Assembly (NCBI GenBank): GCA_011390385.1
Contig: JAABSN010000220.1
Location: forward strand, 1 to 5,425
Length of the DNA: 5,425 nt
Direction: 5' to 3'
Source of the DNA: Thioalkalivibrio nitratireducens
GTDB lineage: Bacteria; Pseudomonadota; Gammaproteobacteria; Ectothiorhodospirales; Ectothiorhodospiraceae
The first letter of the stretch is position 1. The number at the start of each line of letters is the position of its first letter. This document shows, one piece after another, positions 1 to 4,819 of this stretch. The notes under the pieces are model-generated. The model saw only the letters and a list, made by a program, of their open reading frames with translations, was not told the origin of the DNA and did no database searches. A program made the translations under genes and the position numbers.

Positions 1-67
1 TCGATCTTCCTGCCGTGATCGAACTCCACTCCATCAATGTTTCTCACTCAACACAAAGGACACGCCC

Positions 68-670
68 ATGAGCATGAACATCCTGGTCGCCGGCGCCACC
101 GGCAAAACGGGCCAACAACTGGTCCAGAACCTGATCGATCAAGGCCACAAGCCTACCGCGCTCGTTCGCGAGAGCTCCGACACCAGCGCGCTTCCCGAAG
201 GTACGGATCTGCGCCAGGGTGACCTGACCGACCTGCAGGCCGGCGTGTGCGACGGAATGGATGCAGTGATCTTCGCGGCAGGCTCCGGCGGTTCCACGGG
301 TCCTGAAATGACCGAGAAAGTGGATCGAGACGGCGCCAGGCGCCTGATCGATCTGGCCAGGGCATCAGGCGTGAAGCGCTTCGTGATGCTTAGCTCGGTC
401 GGGGCGGACCAGACCAACCCCACCGGCGACATGGCCCCCTATCTGAATGCCAAGCACGAAGCGGACGAGCACCTCAAACACTCTGGTTTGACCTGGGCAA
501 TCCTGCGCCCCGTGGCGTTGACCAACGACGGCCGCGGCGATGATGTGATCCTGGGTGAAGACGTCGACAAATCCGCAAAGGCCTCCCGTGCCGACGTGGC
601 CCACGTGCTGGCCGAGGCTGCTACTACTGGCCGTCTCGACGGCCAGGCGCAGGACATGCAATCGGTCTGA
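68..670 (+). CDS. NAD(P)-binding atypical SDR oxidoreductase (YwnB/SDR_a5-like)
   Basis: This is a 200-residue soluble Rossmann-fold protein of the atypical short-chain dehydrogenase type (NAD(P)H-binding, YwnB-like). The N-terminus has a beta strand and the dinucleotide loop GATGKTG (residues 9-15). ALVR ends with Arg34, at the place where an arginine usually favours NADP(H). The GDLTD acidic patch (51-55), the DAVIFAAG strand (65-72) and KRFVMLSSVGA (103-113) follow in the family's order. A Y125-x3-K129 pair matches the YxxxK position, and WAILRPVALT (143-152) is the usual 'RPxxLT' segment. Length is normal for the family (about 200-215). ATG 68 is preferred over ATG 74 because AAAGGA (55-60) lies 7 nt before it. 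Substrate is unknown; many relatives are uncharacterised or bind quinones or flavins. It is convergent with the next gene, so it is probably monocistronic or the end of an operon starting outside the window. No gene is visible in bases 1-67. Confidence 0.93.
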   Translation: MSMNILVAGATGKTGQQLVQNLIDQGHKPTALVRESSDTSALPEGTDLRQGDLTDLQAGVCDGMDAVIFAAGSGGSTGPEMTEKVDRDGARRLIDLARASGVKRFVMLSSVGADQTNPTGDMAPYLNAKHEADEHLKHSGLTWAILRPVALTNDGRGDDVILGEDVDKSAKASRADVAHVLAEAATTGRLDGQAQDMQSV

Positions 671-708
671 GCGACCCAGGTCGGTGGTGAATCTTGTACA
701 AAGGTGGC

Positions 709-2067
709 TTACTCGACCGTGGGAGTCCGGGCGGGCACGCGCGCAGGCACGTCGCGCGCGCGTGCAACGCGCCAGATCGAGTTGCCGACGTCGTCGGCCA
801 CCAGCAGACCTCCGCGCCCATCCAGTGTCACACCCACGGGCCGTCCGCGGGCATTGCCGTCGTCATCCACGAAGCCTGACAACACGACCTCGATCGGGCC
901 GGTCGGGCGACCGTCGGTGAAGGGCACGAACACGACCTCATAACCATTCAATGGCCGCCGGTTCCACGAACCATGCAGGCCGATAAAAGCGCCTTGGCCA
1001 AAACCGGCCACCCCGCCGTCGTTGAAAGCGAGCCCTAAAGGCGCGACGTGCGCGCCGAGGGCGAAATCGGGCGAGACGGCGCTGGCCACCAGCGCCGGCT
1101 TCTGCGGACTGACGCGCTCATCGACGTGCTGGCCGTAGTAGCTGTAGGGCCAGCCGTAAAACGCGTCCCGGCGCACCGAGGTCAGGTAATCGGGCACAAG
1201 ATCGCTGCCGAGTTCGTCGCGTTCGTTGACAACCGCCCACAGCACACCGGTGTGCGGCTCCCAATCCAGGCCGACCGGGTTGCGCAGGCCTGAGGCGAAT
1301 ACCCGCGCCGCGCCGGTGGCGGCGTCAACCTCGAGTATCGCGGCGCGCATGTATTCGACTTCCATGCCGTTCTCGGCGACGTTGCTGTTGGATCCAACGC
1401 CTACATACAGGTGGGTACCGTCGGCACTGGCGAGCAGGCTTTTGGTCCAATGGTGGTTCAGCTCGTCGTTCATGCCGGGCAGATCAGTGACCGTGACCGG
1501 GGCGGCGGTGATAGTGGTCTCGCCGCGCTGATAGGGCACCTTCACCAATGCATTGGCGTTGGCCACGTACAACGTGTCACCGACCAGCGCCATGCCGAAC
1601 GGCGAATGCAGATCCTGGAGAAACACACTGCGGAATTCGGCCTTGCCGTCACCGTCGGCATCTCGCAACAGGGTGATGCGGTTCGCGCTCGGTACCGCGG
1701 CGCCGGCGCGTTTCATGACCCGCTTCATCATCCAGCCCTTGAGCCCGTCGATTCCGCTTTTACCCGGTGGCGCATTGGTCTCGGCAACCAGCACGTCGCC
1801 GTTCGGCAAGACGTACAGCCAACGCGGGTGGTCGAGGCCCTCGGCAAAGGCCGTGACCTTCATATCCGCGGCCGGGGTTGGCGTGGCGCCATCACCCCAC
1901 CCGACCGCCGGCGCGATCTCGACGGTGGGAATCAGCTTGGCGTTCGGCGGCGGCAATGCCGGATCGGCGCCGGTCCCGGCCTGTGCGGGCAACCGTGCGC
2001 GCACGCCGCAGGCCGACAGAAGGGAAAGCAAAATCAGCAATGCCACTGCGAAGGCCGCTTTTTTCAA
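709..2067 (-). CDS. PQQ-dependent sugar/sorbosone dehydrogenase family lipoprotein
   Basis: This 452-residue secreted beta-propeller protein belongs to the soluble PQQ sugar dehydrogenase / L-sorbosone dehydrogenase family (COG2133-like), which oxidises aldoses or related aldehydes in the periplasm. The N-terminus is a lipoprotein signal: KK, a hydrophobic run, then the lipobox LSAC with Cys20 as the predicted lipidated residue. A Pro/Ala-rich linker follows to about residue 65. Propeller features include [16 protein letters not shown] (83-98), a calcium-loop-like DADGDG (136-141), NHHWTKSLL (204-212), whose His206 probably matches the catalytic His of soluble glucose dehydrogenase, SGLRNPVGL (259-267) with the PQQ-contacting Arg position, and the closing blade [19 protein letters not shown]. 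The start is TTG; GGAG lies 9 nt upstream on the minus strand and the signal peptide begins directly there. No cytochrome or PQQ synthesis gene is in view, so the electron acceptor and true substrate are open. The C-terminal tail ([14 protein letters not shown]) is low complexity. Confidence 0.92.
   Translation of the reverse strand: MKKAAFAVALLILLSLLSACGVRARLPAQAGTGADPALPPPNAKLIPTVEIAPAVGWGDGATPTPAADMKVTAFAEGLDHPRWLYVLPNGDVLVAETNAPPGKSGIDGLKGWMMKRVMKRAGAAVPSANRITLLRDADGDGKAEFRSVFLQDLHSPFGMALVGDTLYVANANALVKVPYQRGETTITAAPVTVTDLPGMNDELNHHWTKSLLASADGTHLYVGVGSNSNVAENGMEVEYMRAAILEVDAATGAARVFASGLRNPVGLDWEPHTGVLWAVVNERDELGSDLVPDYLTSVRRDAFYGWPYSYYGQHVDERVSPQKPALVASAVSPDFALGAHVAPLGLAFNDGGVAGFGQGAFIGLHGSWNRRPLNGYEVVFVPFTDGRPTGPIEVVLSGFVDDDGNARGRPVGVTLDGRGGLLVADDVGNSIWRVARARDVPARVPARTPTVE
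735..765 (-). repeat. Perfect 10-bp GC-rich inverted repeat at the 3' end of the dehydrogenase gene
   Basis: GCACGCGCGC (735-744) is the exact reverse complement of GCGCGCGTGC (756-765), with an 11-nt loop. It lies inside the last 20 codons of the dehydrogenase gene, ending about 24 nt before the stop codon in the direction of its transcript. It encodes the Arg/Ala/Pro tail. There is no T-run after it, so it is not a classic intrinsic terminator. It could protect the mRNA 3' end or simply reflect GC-rich coding sequence. Confidence 0.6.
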
Positions 2068-2146
2068 GGCAAGGATCTCCGTGTCGAATCAATGAACATA
2101 CCGTCCATGATAAACGCGCTCCGTACGCTGTCGCACAGATTCTTCG

Positions 2147-2340
2147 ATGTCGTTGAAACCGTTTTTTTCCCTGGCGCCGCTGGAAGATGAACTGACGGAG
2201 CTCCACCTGCCCGCCGGTAGGAGCCGGCTGTTCTTCGCCCGGTTGATGCGAGATGCCTTGACTCTCCGGAATTTCTCTCGGTGGGATAGCGCACAGACTC
2301 GGCAATCGCTATCCTCAAGATTGGTAGCGAAGATGACGCT
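2147..2340 (+). pseudogene. Possible decayed reading frame (faintly RelE/HigB toxin-like)
   Basis: The frame beginning ATG 2147 has high GC at third positions for about 38 codons and reads PLEDELTELHLPAGRSRLFF and then ARLMRDALTL. This is reminiscent of the middle of RelE/HigB (Gp49-type) toxins ('PLxxxLxELR...YRxxFxxxxxxxxLLHGF'). After that, protein-like quality falls away: the expected LHGFxKKxxKTP block is absent, and only a vague NFSRWDSAQTRQ follows. There is no proper ribosome site and no N-terminal helices in this frame; a neighbouring frame joined at the T7 run (2162-2168) supplies SHRFFDVVET just upstream. The frame stays open to a TGA at 2537-2539 that overlaps the GTG of the next gene. 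A frameshifted relic is one explanation; chance reading is the other, and I cannot exclude it. Confidence 0.18.
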
Positions 2341-2342
2341 AT
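2284..2342. repeat. Cluster of four ATAGCG/CGCTAT half-sites forming two hairpins
   Basis: GGATAGCG (2284-2291) pairs perfectly with CGCTATCC (2307-2314) across a 15-nt loop. A second pair, TAGCG (2325-2329) with CGCTA (2337-2341), has a 7-nt loop. The first right arm could also pair with the second left arm, so alternative structures are possible. Such spacing could suit a regulator's operator or a switching RNA leader, but no known binding motif was recognised. Confidence 0.45.
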
Positions 2343-2442
2343 GGCGCTCCTGCCGATGCGTGCCAATCAGATCGGAGCTCCGAATGACGATCCTGCACTC
2401 GAATACTTCAGCAGCAGAACGCGTCTTCAATGGTTTTTTCTG

Positions 2443-2461
2443 CTCCGCATTGCGGAGTTTT
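2443..2461 (+). terminator. Terminator-like hairpin with short T tract
   Basis: CTCCGC (2443-2448) and GCGGAG (2452-2457) form a perfect 6-bp GC-rich stem with a 3-nt loop, followed at once by TTTT (2458-2461). This fits a weak intrinsic terminator reading on the plus strand; on the minus strand no T tract follows. No intact plus-strand gene lies just upstream, so it either ends transcripts of a lost gene or acts as an attenuator in the leader of the gene starting at 2536. Confidence 0.4.
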
Positions 2462-2535
2462 GCCCTGGGACAGTTTTCGAGCGCAAGCGCATGTAGCCCA
2501 GGTACGTTGTTTGACTCCGGCTCGGAATCAGAACC

Positions 2536-3519
2536 GTGAAACCGAGACGTGCATTCAGGCGAACAATTTACAGCTTCTTGCTCGGGATAACAGTGCCTGT
2601 CGCAGGACCGGCCGAGCCGGGCCGACCGGATCCGGCGGTCGACGCCCTGGTGCCGGGCAGTATCGAGATGCATTCGACCGAAGACGTGGTGACGTACCTT
2701 CACGATCACGATTTCAACTGGCCGGTGGCCGACGATGACATCACCCTCGTCGTGCCCCGTATCGTGACCAACGATCTACCCGGGAACTGGGAGCGAGACC
2801 TGGATTCAGCAGGCCGGAAAAGCATCTTCATAAGGCTGCTGGCTCCATTGATCCTGATCGCCAATGAACAGATCAACGCGGATCGAACCTACATACTGGA
2901 CGCTCTGGTTTCCAGTCGGGGTACACAACTGAGCAGTTCGGAACGGTACAGGTCGATCGTAAGCAACTACCGCCTTGCCGCAGACACCTCCCCACTCGAA
3001 GTCTTGAAACGAGTTGACATCATTCCGCCGGCGCTGGCCATTTCCCAGGCCATTCTGGAGAGCGGTTGGGGTACGTCACGATTTGCGGCGGAGGGCAATG
3101 CCCTGTACGGCGAATGGGTATGGGTGGGCGGCATGGAGCCGATGCAACGCGATGCGTCGTTGGGTGACTACGGCGTAAGGCGTTTTTCATCGCTGCTGCG
3201 CTCTGCCGTGTCTTACATGCAGAACCTGAATACCAGTCACCATTATCGGGATTTCAGGACAGCGCGCATGGATCTGCGGTTGCTGAAAAAACCCCTTGAC
3301 GCCTGTGGCCTCGCCACCCACCTCTCAGCCTATTCGGCGCTCGACGGAGAAACTTACCGCAATATGCTGTGTGAGCTGATCATCCAGAATGACTTGCATA
3401 TCACCGATTCGGCTGTGCTGGCCTCCATGCCGGCGGTCATGCTCGATTTTCGGGTATCTGGAGAACTTGCGACAGCTCTCATGGATGGCATGAGCAAAGC
3501 GAATTTGCATGCCGACTGA
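2536..3519 (+). CDS. Bax-like secreted glucosaminidase-domain protein
   Basis: This 327-residue protein resembles the Bax family (COG2992), which carries a mannosyl-glycoprotein endo-beta-N-acetylglucosaminidase fold and is expected to cleave peptidoglycan glycan strands in the periplasm. The basic N-terminus (KPRRAFRR) and the short hydrophobic stretch ending AGPA (about residues 10-26) look like a signal peptide; no lipobox is seen. The family block KSIFIRLLAPLILIANEQI (95-113) precedes the catalytic domain. PPALAISQAILESGWGTSRF (164-183) contains the likely catalytic Glu175, followed by GNALYGEW (187-194) and YGVRRFSSLLRSAVSYMQNL. The final 50 residues (ITDSAVLASM... DFRVSGEL) match the usual tail. 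Start is GTG; an in-frame TGA at 2512-2514 limits any extension, and the ribosome site is weak (only GGA near 2524). Possible roles are wall remodelling or cell-shape maintenance. Upstream it has a structured leader. Confidence 0.9.
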   Translation: MKPRRAFRRTIYSFLLGITVPVAGPAEPGRPDPAVDALVPGSIEMHSTEDVVTYLHDHDFNWPVADDDITLVVPRIVTNDLPGNWERDLDSAGRKSIFIRLLAPLILIANEQINADRTYILDALVSSRGTQLSSSERYRSIVSNYRLAADTSPLEVLKRVDIIPPALAISQAILESGWGTSRFAAEGNALYGEWVWVGGMEPMQRDASLGDYGVRRFSSLLRSAVSYMQNLNTSHHYRDFRTARMDLRLLKKPLDACGLATHLSAYSALDGETYRNMLCELIIQNDLHITDSAVLASMPAVMLDFRVSGELATALMDGMSKANLHAD

Positions 3520-3522
3520 TAC

Positions 3523-3558
3523 ATCCCGGGCGGACCGGGATTGCGTGCGCAAGCGCAC
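3523..3558 (+). terminator. Two consecutive hairpins just after the glucosaminidase stop
   Basis: ATCCCGG (3523-3529) pairs with CCGGGAT (3535-3541) over a 5-nt loop; right after it GTGCG (3545-3549) pairs with CGCAC (3554-3558) over a CAAG tetraloop. They begin 4 nt after the stop codon of the glucosaminidase gene. There is no T run, so Rho-independent termination is unproven; they may instead stabilise or process the mRNA between this gene and the small membrane-protein gene. Confidence 0.35.
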
Positions 3559-3581
3559 AGATGACCGCCGGAGGCAGGCGC

Positions 3582-3626
3582 ATGCTGCAGATGAACCACT
3601 ACTCGGTCTACGGACCGGAGGACTGA
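3582..3626 (+). CDS. Candidate 14-aa leader mini-ORF upstream of the small membrane protein
   Basis: ATG 3582 has a strong GGAGG (3570-3574) 7 nt upstream and opens a frame MLQMNHYSVYGPED ending TGA at 3624-3626. The stop lies 5 nt before the ATG of the lmo0937-type gene, and the next gene's GGAGGA sits inside the last codons of the mini-ORF. The same frame also has an ATG at 3561 (21 codons), with no comparable ribosome site. No homology was recognised; the support is the ribosome site and the position, which suit translational coupling. Confidence 0.35.
   Translation: MLQMNHYSVYGPED
3603..3622 (+). promoter_or_regulatory. UNCG-loop hairpin abutting a strong Shine-Dalgarno
   Basis: CGGTC (3604-3608) and GACCG (3613-3617) form a perfect 5-bp stem closed by C-G around a TACG loop, a member of the very stable UNCG tetraloop class; a U-G pair (3603/3618) can extend it. 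The last stem base is the first base of the GGAGGA ribosome site (3617-3622), 9 nt before ATG 3632. Folding would crowd ribosome entry for the small membrane protein, while translation of the mini-ORF across it would open it. Confidence 0.5.
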
Positions 3627-3631
3627 AGATC

Positions 3632-3781
3632 ATGTTGTTCACAATCGCGGTAATCCTTGTCGTACTTTGGGCCCTGGGGCTGGTCTCCGGGACCACCATT
3701 GGCGGATTCGTTCACCTGTTGCTGGTAATCGCCGTCATCATGGTGTTGTTCCAGTTGATCAGCGGAAGGCGGGTCGGATAG
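3632..3781 (+). CDS. lmo0937-family small membrane protein
   Basis: This 49-residue, strongly hydrophobic peptide has two predicted membrane helices (about residues 2-19 and 24-44). They are joined by a short SGTTIGG turn, and the tail SGRRVG is basic, so the 'positive-inside' rule puts the C-terminus in the cytoplasm. The pattern, with LWALGLVSGTTIGGFVHLLLVIA in the middle, matches the tiny lmo0937-type family (DUF5670), whose molecular function is not known. ATG 3632 is chosen because GGAGGA (3617-3622) sits 9 nt before it and because a longer in-frame version from 3509 would overlap the previous gene and add an Arg-rich, non-conserved stretch. It may be co-transcribed with the glucosaminidase gene (112 bp gap), but the hairpins and mini-ORF in the gap suggest separate control. 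Confidence 0.85.
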   Translation: MLFTIAVILVVLWALGLVSGTTIGGFVHLLLVIAVIMVLFQLISGRRVG

Positions 3782-3786
3782 AAACG

Positions 3787-3812
3787 AGGATCCGGCCGAG
3801 GAGCCGGATCCT
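3787..3812. terminator. Perfect 10-bp hairpin after the small membrane-protein gene
   Basis: AGGATCCGGC (3787-3796) pairs perfectly with GCCGGATCCT (3803-3812) over the 6-nt loop CGAGGA. It starts 5 nt after the TAG of the lmo0937-type gene, the usual place for a terminator. No T tract follows on either strand, so it may be a weak or Rho-assisted terminator, or a 3'-end stabiliser. Confidence 0.5.
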
Positions 3813-4007
3813 GTCCCACGGCAGTAACGGCAACTTCAACCGAAGTCGGCCATTGCACTGCTCACTTGTCATTGCCCGAGCGGCCTGTCCGATCAGCCCG
3901 TTCATCGATCCAGCCGTCGCGTTGCCTGAATGTGTTTCATCGCACGGACAACGTATCGGCGGCGGTTCACCCTTCTTTCAATCCATTCAAACCAGGCATC
4001 CTCCATC

Positions 4008-4043
4008 ATGAGCAGGATCACCATTGCGGGAAGGTCCAAGTGA
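4008..4043 (+). CDS. Candidate 11-aa mini-ORF overlapping the regulator start
   Basis: ATG 4008 opens MSRITIAGRSK and stops at TGA 4041-4043, which shares bases with the GTG start of the Crp/Fnr gene (GTGA overlap). Such overlaps often couple translation of two frames. The ribosome site before ATG 4008 is poor (only an AGG about 12 nt upstream), so chance is a serious alternative. Confidence 0.15.
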   Translation: MSRITIAGRSK

Positions 4044-4762
4044 CGGGTTCGGCCGGCATTCTCGCCGGCAACAGGCTGATCGATGCGCTCCCATCGCGCC
4101 AGCGCGGCCGCTTTCTTGCGCAATGCGAGACGGTGCCGCTGCTGTTCGGGGAGCACCTTGAACGCAAGGACGTAGCGATTCGGCATGTGCATATTCCACT
4201 GACCGGCTTTGTATCGCTCGTCATCGCCGTCGATGATCATCTGCCGCTGGAACTCAACATCATCGGAAACGAAGGCTTGCTGGGTGCGGAGATGGTACTG
4301 GACACGCGCATCGCGCCCTACACGAGCGTTGTGCAGGGTGCTGGTACTGCGTTGCGCTTGAGCGCCTCGGCGTTTGCCGAGCAGCTCGATGCCAGCCCCG
4401 TGCTACGAAAGATATGCAAGCGTTACATTCACGTCCTGGTCGAACAACTGGCGCAATCGATTGCCTGCAATTGCTTCCACGAAGTCTCGCAACGGCTGGC
4501 GCGCTGGATCCTGATGACGCACGACCGCGCCGACGGGGACGATCTCGAGCTCACTCACGCATTTCTCGCCACGATGCTGGGCGTGCGACGCAGTGCGGTC
4601 ACGATCGCCGCGGGACATCTGCAGGAGCAGCAGCTGATCAGGTACTCGCGCGGGCGAATTCACGTTCTTTCGCGCAGCGGCCTCGAGGAATTGTCTTGCG
4701 GATGCTATGCGGCGGGGGTCAAGGCTTACCAGGGTCTCTTGCCAACGGGCTCGATCGACTGA
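4040..4762 (+). CDS. Crp/Fnr-family transcriptional regulator
   Basis: This 240-residue cytosolic transcription factor has an N-terminal cyclic-nucleotide-binding-like beta barrel, a dimer helix and a C-terminal winged helix. NRLIDALP (11-18) and RGRFLAQCE (22-30) are the usual opening of a proteobacterial Crp/Fnr subgroup; IIGNEGLLGAEMVL (74-87) and VVQGAGTALRLS (97-108) belong to the sensor barrel. The long helix spans about 120-160, and the DNA-binding part is LTHAFLATMLGVRRSAVTIAAGHL (171-194) followed by the wing LIRYSRGRIHVL (199-210). The C-terminal SCGCY is typical of this subgroup. Cysteines at 126, 143 and 145 do not form an Fnr-type Fe-S motif, and the phosphate-binding signature of cAMP-binding Crp is not evident, so the signal is unknown. 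GTG 4040 is chosen because GGGAAGG (4028-4034) lies 5 nt upstream; a 58-residue extension to ATG 3866 adds sequence with no domain. It converges with the GGDEF gene. Confidence 0.9.
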   Translation: MTGSAGILAGNRLIDALPSRQRGRFLAQCETVPLLFGEHLERKDVAIRHVHIPLTGFVSLVIAVDDHLPLELNIIGNEGLLGAEMVLDTRIAPYTSVVQGAGTALRLSASAFAEQLDASPVLRKICKRYIHVLVEQLAQSIACNCFHEVSQRLARWILMTHDRADGDDLELTHAFLATMLGVRRSAVTIAAGHLQEQQLIRYSRGRIHVLSRSGLEELSCGCYAAGVKAYQGLLPTGSID

Positions 4763-4819
4763 TCACCCCGGGCGGACGGCAAGACGGGGCTCGGGTTTGC
4801 GGGTGTCGGAAAGCGCAGG

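Larger units (their letters stand above)
2068..2535. other. 468-bp intergenic region with structured, low-coding-quality sequence
   Basis: This stretch lies between the divergent dehydrogenase (-) and glucosaminidase (+) genes, so it must carry both promoters; I could not pick out convincing -35/-10 pairs. Open frames exist on both strands but none has good codon use throughout, a strong ribosome site and a recognisable fold. What is visible: a T7 run at 2162-2168, a GCCGG/CCGGC hairpin (2213-2228), a cluster of ATAGCG-type inverted repeats (2284-2342), a terminator-like hairpin (2443-2461), and a CCTGGG/CCCAGG pair (2464-2469 with 2497-2502). It appears less GC-rich than the flanking genes, most clearly from about 2310 to 2530. 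Confidence 0.6.

Noticed and set aside
694..703. TTGTACAAAG between the convergent genes, resembling a recombination-site core used in cloning vectors
   Set aside because: Only a 12-base match with no further vector sequence around it; flanking sequence is ordinary chromosomal coding DNA.
1411..2190. 259-codon plus-strand open frame opposite the dehydrogenase gene
   Set aside because: It lies almost wholly antisense to a strongly supported gene; long antisense frames are expected in GC-rich coding DNA and its translation has no recognisable domain.
2341..2496. 51-codon plus-strand frame (MALLPMRANQIG...)
   Set aside because: Third-position GC is much lower than in the real genes, the ribosome site is poor and no family is recognised; it also runs through the terminator-like hairpin.
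2089..2709. 206-codon minus-strand open frame across the intergenic region and the start of the glucosaminidase gene
   Set aside because: Arg/Ser/Cys-rich translation with no fold or motif, no ribosome site, and it overlaps the signal-peptide region of a well-supported gene.
2481..3557. Direct repeat GCGCAAGCGCA at 2481-2491 and 3547-3557 flanking the glucosaminidase gene
   Set aside because: An 11-base match is expected by chance in a GC-rich window of this size, and no element features accompany it.
3509..3631. 41-residue N-terminal extension of the small membrane protein
   Set aside because: It overlaps the previous gene, is Arg/Asp-rich and unlike the family; ATG 3632 has GGAGGA at good spacing.
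3866..4039. 58-residue N-terminal extension of the Crp/Fnr regulator
   Set aside because: The added residues are not domain-like; GTG 4040 has a good ribosome site and gives the usual family length and opening motif.
4763..4819. CCCCG/CGGGG pairing in the gap between the regulator and the cyclase gene as a terminator
   Set aside because: Only a 5-bp stem with a long loop and no T tract on either strand; not enough to call.
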